Source: an uncultured Granulosicoccus sp. (GTDB lineage Bacteria; Pseudomonadota; Gammaproteobacteria; Granulosicoccales; Granulosicoccaceae). Taken from it: 11,844 nucleotides of DNA. The notes under the pieces were generated by a model that searched no databases, was not told where the DNA came from, and saw only the letters and a program-made list of their open reading frames with translations. Positions 7,628 through 11,844 of the stretch are shown here, in pieces. The position numbers and the translations under genes were made by a program. Location of the stretch: the NCBI GenBank assembly GCA_937924505.1, contig CALDSR010000069.1:1-11844 (forward strand), written 5' to 3'. Each line of letters opens with the position of its first letter. Position 1 is the stretch's first letter.

Positions 7628-7748
7628 AACTACCCTCCCTGATGTCACGTCTCAAGTGTGACACAACCACACATCGATCGGGCTGTTGAATTCGCAATAT
7701 TACTGTTATTTTATATAGTTATTATTTCACGCTATATTTTCTCACTAT
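7628..7748. promoter_or_regulatory. AT-rich upstream region of the HNH gene
   Basis: A 121-bp gap between two leftward genes. The part from about 7690 to 7748 is strongly AT-rich and probably holds the HNH promoter, although no clear -35/-10 pair could be chosen. A 6-bp inverted repeat, TGTCAC at 7643-7648 and GTGACA at 7658-7663, lies just before the ribosome site (7640-7633) and could be an operator. No strong terminator for the membrane-protein gene was seen. Confidence 0.35.
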
Positions 7749-8147
7749 TTACGCATATTTTTCATGTACGAATCCCAACACAAAACCAACGAGGACAAAT
7801 TGAATCGTGCTCACCAGACCCTCTGTCAGAAACCACGAAGGAATCGATGGAGCGGCATACTTGGCAGGCTCTGCCAATGCGATATAGGACGCGAGAAAAA
7901 GACCAAAAGACAACGACACGAGAAATCCATTGCGTCTCACAGATCCAGTGCTGACTATCCTTGTCATGGCGAATGATAATACCAGCCCCTGTATCACCAT
8001 TGCCAATATGCCCAGCGGTATAACAGGTTCGGCTCGCGCAAAGTCAATCATTTCATAGTATGACTTGTTGACCACGAAGTGGTTGATACCTTGCACAGCG
8101 AAGGAAACAACGATAAATGCAAATACTGACAGTAAATGTTTAGTCAT
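7749..8147 (-). CDS. Small integral membrane protein, four predicted helices
   Basis: A 132-residue hydrophobic protein. The start is ATG 8147, preceded by AGGA; the frame stays open further upstream but that part overlaps the GST gene and is not hydrophobic. Predicted membrane segments are about 5-23, 43-63, 74-93 and 104-127. Conserved-looking loop features are NKSYYEMIDFARAEPVIPLG (27-46) and AEPAKYAAPSIPSW (92-105). It resembles small uncharacterised bacterial membrane proteins with the SFAVQ..NHFV opening, but no function can be assigned. It lies 34 bp downstream of the GST gene in the same direction and is probably co-transcribed with it, placing it under the same HxlR control. Confidence 0.7.
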   Translation of the reverse strand: MTKHLLSVFAFIVVSFAVQGINHFVVNKSYYEMIDFARAEPVIPLGILAMVIQGLVLSFAMTRIVSTGSVRRNGFLVSLSFGLFLASYIALAEPAKYAAPSIPSWFLTEGLVSTIQFVLVGFVLGFVHEKYA

Positions 8148-8181
8148 ACGTTTTATCCTATGTATCGACTGACCCGAATAT

Positions 8182-8796
8182 TCAGGAAGGTATTGGAAAG
8201 GCTCTTTTAAATGCAGGTCTGGACTGAAGTCGCTCAAGGTACGAAACCAGCACAGGGTGTTGTTCCAGCATCCCCGTAAAAGTCGCCCAAAAGCAGTTGT
8301 AACCAATGACAACATCTGCTCCAGAGAACTCGGATCCCAGCAGGTACGGCGTGCTTGCCAATGTATCTGTCAGCACTTCTGCCCGTTTCGTAAACAATTC
8401 ACGACCCAGCGTTGCGAGTGACGGGTCACGCTTTTGTTCTGGCAAAAGCATTTCATTTTGCGTCACTAGTCCGATTGGAAAATCCATTTCAGCACTTCCG
8501 AAAACACACCATTGATAATAATGTGCTCGCTCTGGCGAACCTACAGCCGGTGCAAGTGCCGCATCGGCGTGTTCGTCTACAAGCTGCATTACAACAGCCA
8601 CCGACTCATGGATTTTGTATTCGGCAGTCTCGTAGGTCGGAACGACACCCATGGGATTGATAGCCAGGTAATCTGGCTCCCGGTGCGCGCCGCTACGCAT
8701 ATCGACCATCGAGCAGTCATACTCACAGCCAATTTCTTCCAGTATCCACCTGGCCCGTTGTGAGCGAGTTGGAAACATCTCGTAAAGTGTAGGCAT
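8182..8796 (-). CDS. Glutathione S-transferase family protein
   Basis: A 204-residue two-domain GST, which would conjugate glutathione to electrophiles or reduce them in the cytoplasm. The thioredoxin-like domain has LYEMFPTRSQRARWILEE (4-21), NPMGVVPTY (47-55) with the cis-Pro, and the glutathione-binding pair E64-S65 in IHESVAV. The helical C-terminal domain includes YLLGSEFSGADVVIGY, the N-capping box and buried Asp typical of GSTs. The start at 8796 is chosen because GGGAGG (8811-8806) is 9 nt upstream. The ATG at 8805 directly abuts that site and is unlikely. It is divergent from the HxlR regulator gene with operator-like repeats between them. Detoxification of quinones or reactive aldehydes would fit, but the substrate is unknown. 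Confidence 0.88.
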   Translation of the reverse strand: MPTLYEMFPTRSQRARWILEEIGCEYDCSMVDMRSGAHREPDYLAINPMGVVPTYETAEYKIHESVAVVMQLVDEHADAALAPAVGSPERAHYYQWCVFGSAEMDFPIGLVTQNEMLLPEQKRDPSLATLGRELFTKRAEVLTDTLASTPYLLGSEFSGADVVIGYNCFWATFTGMLEQHPVLVSYLERLQSRPAFKRAFPIPS

Positions 8797-8821
8797 TCTC
8801 TGCATCCTCCCGTTTCATCAT

Positions 8822-8838
8822 ACTTGCATAATGCAAGT
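8822..8838. promoter_or_regulatory. Probable HxlR operator, 17-bp palindrome
   Basis: ACTTGCAT-A-ATGCAAGT is a perfect inverted repeat with 8-bp arms. It lies in the divergent GST/HxlR interval, just downstream of the inferred GST transcription start, where bound repressor would block initiation. HxlR dimers bind short dyads of this kind. A related element (ACTTGCAA, then TTGCAA) is at 8860-8874. Confidence 0.65.
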
Positions 8839-8846
8839 TTAAAAGG

Positions 8847-8874
8847 AGAATACCATGGAACTTGCAAATTGCAA
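8847..8874 (-). promoter_or_regulatory. Candidate GST promoter
   Basis: On the minus strand, -35 TTGCAA (8874-8869), a 16-nt spacer and -10 TATTCT (8852-8847). Both hexamers are imperfect. Transcription would start near 8840, at the edge of the palindrome at 8822-8838. Confidence 0.4.
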
Positions 8875-8959
8875 CCACCTTCGATTGCGATTAAACTCGA
8901 TGCATGAACTACGAACCCTTTGGATGCCCCGTCCGCTTTGGCTCAGTCGCGCTGGGTGA
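8855..8959 (+). CDS. Possible short leader ORF with strong ribosome site
   Basis: AAGGAG (8843-8848) stands 6 nt before ATG 8855, the best Shine-Dalgarno arrangement in this interval. It opens a 34-codon frame beginning MELANCNHLRL that ends at TGA 8957-8959, overlapping the HxlR start in another frame. It could be a leader peptide coupling translation to the regulator. It could also be the original regulator start, separated from its body by a one-base shift: 8855 to 8904 is 49 nt. It could equally be chance. Confidence 0.3.
   Translation: MELANCNHLRLRLNSMHELRTLWMPRPLWLSRAG
8869..8897 (+). promoter_or_regulatory. Candidate HxlR gene promoter
   Basis: -35 TTGCAA (8869-8874), a 17-nt spacer and -10 TAAACT (8892-8897). 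A start site near 8904 would give a leaderless mRNA, in keeping with the lack of a ribosome site before ATG 8904. The -35 is self-complementary and shared with the GST promoter. A rival -10, CATAAT at 8827-8832, would instead transcribe the short ORF. Confidence 0.35.
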
Positions 8960-9311
8960 TCGCTGGTGCTTGGTAATCATTAGAGATTTGATGTTTAAAG
9001 ATCGAAAGTACTACCGGGATTTTTTGGAAGCTGGCGAAGGAATTTCAACAAACATACTTGCGGATCGATTGCTGCGGCTCGAAGAGGCCGAAATTATCAC
9101 CAAGTCCCAGGATCCGCTGCATGGCAAACGATTCATATATCGGTTAACGCCAAAGGGAAGGGGCTTGGTTCCGGTGATGCTGGAATTAATGAAATGGGCG
9201 GCTGATTTTGACGATTTGACCGAGATGCCAAAGTCGTTTGTCAAAAAACTTCGCAATAACCCGAACGTGCTAGCGGAGGAAATAAACGCTAAATTACGCG
9301 TACCAGACTAA
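8904..9311 (+). CDS. HxlR-family transcriptional regulator
   Basis: A 135-residue winged-helix protein of the HxlR (MarR-related) family. Family features are the N-terminal CPVRFGSVALGDRW (8-21), with the conserved Cys8 and the GDRW/GxKW-type turn, LVIIRDLMF (23-31), and the recognition region GISTNILADRLLRLEEAEII (45-64), followed by the wing (GKRFIYRLTPKGRGL, 73-87). Cys8 corresponds in position to the redox- or electrophile-sensing Cys of YodB/HypR. An in-frame stop at 8892-8894 makes ATG 8904 the only ATG start in this frame, although no ribosome site precedes it; the mRNA may be leaderless or coupled to the short upstream frame. Divergence from a GST gene with a shared operator region suggests it represses the GST/membrane-protein pair and itself. 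Confidence 0.88.
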   Translation: MNYEPFGCPVRFGSVALGDRWCLVIIRDLMFKDRKYYRDFLEAGEGISTNILADRLLRLEEAEIITKSQDPLHGKRFIYRLTPKGRGLVPVMLELMKWAADFDDLTEMPKSFVKKLRNNPNVLAEEINAKLRVPD

Positions 9312-9665
9312 TAACAAACTAACGATAATCTCTGACGTCTCGCTGTAGATACGCCAATCTAACGGTAAGCTCAAAAATTTCTCTGCACGACTCGGGCCAA
9401 CCATCCCTGACATTGCAGGTAGCGTTGTGAATTGACCCTGTCAACACCAAAATGAGCTTCACACCCACGACGACTTCTCAAAGCTAGCGATACATCCAAT
9501 AAACGGCCACCTCGCGGTCTGGATATTGCTTCATCCGAGCCAATCGTGCAGCGAAATGGCTTGAAAAAACGCTGTTCCACTGCAGCTTATGGCGGGCAGC
9601 TCAATTGCGCTGGCTGTGGTCATTACCTTTTGGAGCCTATTGAACTAATGAACGGAACTGGGGAA
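9312..9665. other. Region without a convincing gene
   Basis: About 350 bp between the HxlR gene and the long repeat protein. No RNA gene, IS end or strong terminator was recognised. A small inverted repeat TTGAC-CCT-GTCAA occurs at 9432-9444. The reading frame of the downstream gene is open from 9456, with GTG at 9546 and ATG at 9648 as possible earlier starts. The peptide it would encode (including NCAGCGHYLLEP) is not recognisable, so the region is read as a leader or promoter. Confidence 0.4.
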
Positions 9666-11795
9666 ATGCACCTGATTCTCGGCACAACGCCTCATACCAA
9701 TTGGCAAACCGTTAGCGCATTGTTTGAACAAGCTGGCTGGGCGGTATCAACCGAAAACTCGAAAGACTGGTATCGAAATGGCGATGCAGTTGCACCAGCG
9801 GGCGGACGCTTCCTGCTGCTGCACAGCCATCCAGAAGAGGAAATTGCCCACTCTATCGCCAATGGCGCACCGCCGGAACAGGCAAGTGCGGCCTGGCTAA
9901 CTGCCGCCAAGGCTATGGTCAATTTTTACAAGCGACATCGAAAACAGACGGTAATGGTCTATGTTCCGAATCTCCTTGCCGACCCGACAGCGCAGTTAAC
10001 AGCCATTGCGGCCCACCTTGGGTTAGCTGACCATACCCTGGCAACTACATCTAATACTCTCCAGGTGGAGCAAGCACCACTATTGGAACGCTTGATAGCT
10101 CTCCAACTACTACAGCAGGCCCCTGGCACCACTACTTTGCTCGCCCAATTAGAAGCATGCTCGCTCCCACTCGTAGGCCATAGCTACCGTGCGCCTGTTC
10201 TTGATATTGATGCTACGAACCAACAGCTGGAAACACTCAGGGCCAAGCAAGCGGAAAGCGAAGAATTAGCTGTGCGATTGACACACGAAGCATCGCTACA
10301 CCTCGCCACCCAAAAGGCCGAAGCCGCTTTTAAAGAAAAACTGAATGACACACTTGCAAATTTGCGAAGCGCAGACAATGCAATCCGCAAACTAGAGAAA
10401 GAATTAATAGATCAAAAGCAACACCATTCAGTAGAGTTGGCTCAGAAAGAAACACAGCAAGCTGAGTTACAGTCCCAGCTGGCAGACGTGAGGTTGCAAT
10501 CGCAGCAACACAAAAAGCAGTGCGGTCTTTTGTGGGAACAACTTCACCTTGTTCAGCGAGAGTTGGAAGCAAAATTCTTTAGCCACAAACAACTCACTGA
10601 CGAGCTGGCTCAGATTGAAACCCAATTGCATACCGATCAACAGGCCAAACAAAAATACGAGACTGCTTTACAACAAACAGAACAAAATCGCGGAGAAGCA
10701 GAAAAAAGGTTGCAGCAAACCGAGCAAATGCATCGAGATGCCGAAAAGGCACTAAGTCAATCTGAAGAAAAAAGTAAAAAAGTAAAGGCAAAGTACAAAG
10801 AGATCTTGAGTCAAGTGCGTAAAGACGCAAAGAAGACAATACAGTTAGCAGATCAAAAGCGCTGGGATGCAGAAAAAACGCTACGAAAAACTAAAGAAAA
10901 AACCAAAATAATCGAGGCAGAGTACATAGAGAACTTGGGTCGAACGCTTGAAATGCTTCGTAGTGCAGAAAAAACAAACCACGAGCTTGAGCGCCAACTA
11001 ATCGAAAGACAAAAACTGGATAGCGAGTCGGCAGAATACCGAGACCAGCAAGATTACTCTTTAGCGGCTGCCAACTACCGGATTCAGTGTTTGCAAACTG
11101 AGCTGAGTAACTTCAAATCCGGTATCTCCTACAAAACCACCGCAATTATAAAAGCTTTGAAAGCCAGAGTTCGTAGCAACCCTGCAAACAAGGCACTGAA
11201 AAAACAAGCTGAACTGGTCGGACAATCCGGACTGTTCAATGAAGGCTGGTACCTGAAAACCTATCCAGATGTCGCCGAGAAAGGCGTTGACCCCATATTG
11301 CACTATATCAAGTTCGGTGCGAAAGAAAGCCGCAACCCGAGCCCGGAGTTTGATACCGGTATGTACCTTAGCAGCAATCCAGACGTGGCTAAAATGCGAA
11401 TGAACCCTTTACTGCACTATTCCAAGTTTGGTCGGAAAGAAGGGCGTCTTACAAGTCGACATAGCCATCCATCACTTCCTACTCCAGGCACAACCTTGAG
11501 AGCGGAACTGGTCGGGCAATCTGGACTATTCAATGAAGGCTGGTACCTGAAAACCTATCCGGATGTAGCCGAGAAAGGTCTAGATCCCATCATGCACTAT
11601 CTCAAGTTCGGCGCGAAAGAAAGCCGCAATCCAAGTCCGGAGTTTGATACCGGTATGTACTTAAGCAACAATCCGGATGTGGCAGAAGAGAAAATGAACC
11701 CTTTGCTGCATTACTTCAAATTTGGCCAACAGGAAGGGCGACTGACCAAGCGTCCTAGTCAGCCGTCACTCCCGACTCCCGGCACACAGTTTTAA
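9666..11795 (+). CDS. Sulfotransferase-like / coiled-coil / PDV-repeat protein, surface-glycan associated
   Basis: A 709-residue protein from ATG 9666, chosen because the domain begins directly (MHLILGTTPH) and a purine-rich GGGGAA precedes it; ATG 9648 and GTG 9546 are alternatives. Residues 1 to about 165 resemble a degenerate sulfotransferase. LILGTTPHTNW stands where the PAPS-binding loop should be but lacks its GxxRSGTT pattern, and VYVPNLLADPTAQLTAIAAHLGL (starting near 98) mimics the usual YEDLLADP..TL..L..FLGL segment. Residues about 185-490 are a Glu/Lys/Gln-rich heptad coiled coil with repeated QTEQ..EAEK units. A basic linker (SYKTTAIIKALKARVR) like that before surface glycosyltransferases follows. 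Residues 515-709 are two 98-residue modules holding four YL...PDV....PLLHY..FG..EGR repeats. Such repeats are known in glycosyltransferases, but no GT domain is present. No signal peptide. Probably a scaffold or length/assembly factor at a polysaccharide locus; function unproven. Confidence 0.75.
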   Translation: MHLILGTTPHTNWQTVSALFEQAGWAVSTENSKDWYRNGDAVAPAGGRFLLLHSHPEEEIAHSIANGAPPEQASAAWLTAAKAMVNFYKRHRKQTVMVYVPNLLADPTAQLTAIAAHLGLADHTLATTSNTLQVEQAPLLERLIALQLLQQAPGTTTLLAQLEACSLPLVGHSYRAPVLDIDATNQQLETLRAKQAESEELAVRLTHEASLHLATQKAEAAFKEKLNDTLANLRSADNAIRKLEKELIDQKQHHSVELAQKETQQAELQSQLADVRLQSQQHKKQCGLLWEQLHLVQRELEAKFFSHKQLTDELAQIETQLHTDQQAKQKYETALQQTEQNRGEAEKRLQQTEQMHRDAEKALSQSEEKSKKVKAKYKEILSQVRKDAKKTIQLADQKRWDAEKTLRKTKEKTKIIEAEYIENLGRTLEMLRSAEKTNHELERQLIERQKLDSESAEYRDQQDYSLAAANYRIQCLQTELSNFKSGISYKTTAIIKALKARVRSNPANKALKKQAELVGQSGLFNEGWYLKTYPDVAEKGVDPILHYIKFGAKESRNPSPEFDTGMYLSSNPDVAKMRMNPLLHYSKFGRKEGRLTSRHSHPSLPTPGTTLRAELVGQSGLFNEGWYLKTYPDVAEKGLDPIMHYLKFGAKESRNPSPEFDTGMYLSNNPDVAEEKMNPLLHYFKFGQQEGRLTKRPSQPSLPTPGTQF
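11208..11795 (+). repeat. Two tandem 294-bp modules encoding PDV/LHY repeats
   Basis: Copy one is 11208-11501 and copy two is 11502-11795, the second ending exactly at the stop codon. By eye, 82 of the first 95 encoded residues are identical, including AELVGQSGLFNEGWYLKTYP and the linker end PSLPTPGT. Each module contains two related units of about 40 residues (SGLFNEGWYL..YPDVA and SPEFDTGMYL..NPDVA), so there are four units in total. Many codon differences are synonymous, which points to a duplication that has since been under selection. Confidence 0.9.
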
Positions 11796-11812
11796 GATCG
11801 GTTAGCGCGAAC

Positions 11813-11844
11813 ATGCACACAATTCTCCATATCGGCGCTGGCCA
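11813..11844 (+). CDS. Start of a further gene, cut by the window edge
   Basis: ATG 11813, 17 bp after the repeat-protein stop, opens the frame MHTILHIGAG, which stays open to the window end. Short hydrophobic beta strand plus GxG is what a Rossmann-type (for example SAM-dependent methyltransferase) N-terminus looks like, but ten residues are too few to assign a family. No clear ribosome site; coupling to the previous gene is possible. Confidence 0.45.
   Translation, partial: MHTILHIGAG

Noticed and set aside
7658..7954. Rightward 98-codon frame with a hydrophobic start
   Set aside because: It is antisense to the membrane-protein gene over most of its length. The hydrophobic part comes from AT-rich intergenic DNA and the rest has no protein character.
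8148..8315. N-terminal extension of the membrane protein
   Set aside because: It overlaps the 3' end of the GST gene, is not hydrophobic, and ATG 8147 has its own AGGA site.
9371..9580. Leftward 69-codon frame in the intergenic region, considered as a transposase remnant
   Set aside because: The Arg-rich peptide matches no family I recognise, and there are no terminal repeats or flanking duplications.
10400..10980. Coiled-coil region as an SMC/chromosome-segregation protein
   Set aside because: No Walker A/B or hinge domains are present; similarity to SMC rods is only Glu/Lys/Gln composition.
1..11844. CRISPR array, tRNA, rRNA or IS element
   Set aside because: No regularly spaced short repeats, cloverleaf-like sequences, rRNA segments or paired terminal repeats with a transposase were found on reading both strands.

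Overview
The window looks like part of a bacterial chromosome, most likely from a proteobacterium and possibly a marine or soil gammaproteobacterium. The reasons are tight overlapping operons, roughly even base composition, Shine-Dalgarno sites of GGAGG type, a HutC-type GntR regulator, a DUF222-HNH protein and a surface-glycan-type repeat protein. Taxonomy is an inference from gene style; there is no rRNA or tRNA gene to anchor it.

Left part (1-4787, + strand): five genes that overlap stop-to-start form one catabolic operon. They are a thiolase-like enzyme (5' end outside the window), a DUF35 zinc-ribbon/OB-fold partner, an AMP-forming acyl-CoA synthetase, a GntR/UTRA regulator and a nucleoside-hydrolase-fold protein. 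The thiolase-like protein has Tyr and Ala where classical thiolases carry catalytic-region Asn/His and His residues. Together with its DUF35 partner this resembles the Ltp2/ChsH2-DUF35 type of retro-aldolase more than a true thiolase. A plausible scheme is that the synthetase makes a CoA thioester, the thiolase-like/DUF35 pair cleaves it, the GntR/UTRA protein senses an intermediate, and the hydrolase removes a glycosyl group from the substrate. The substrate is unknown.

Middle (4813-7627, - strand): a zinc-independent MDR-family oxidoreductase converges on the operon. A DUF222-HNH endonuclease-like gene lies upstream of it. The oxidoreductase appears to have its own extended -10 promoter, built on the stop codon of the HNH gene, and a TTG start.

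Right-middle (7749-9311): a glutathione S-transferase gene and a small four-helix membrane protein gene run leftward as a probable pair. An HxlR regulator with a conserved N-terminal Cys is divergent from them. The intergenic region holds a perfect 17-bp operator-like palindrome and a self-complementary TTGCAA box that can serve as -35 for both directions, which suggests a thiol- or electrophile-responsive switch.

Right end (9312-11844, + strand): about 350 bp without a convincing gene lead into a 709-residue protein. It has a degenerate sulfotransferase-like N-terminus, a long charged coiled coil and two tandem 98-residue modules of PDV/LHY repeats known from glycosyltransferase-associated proteins. 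Another gene starts 17 bp after it and is cut by the window edge. This looks like the start of a surface-polysaccharide or glycosylation locus.
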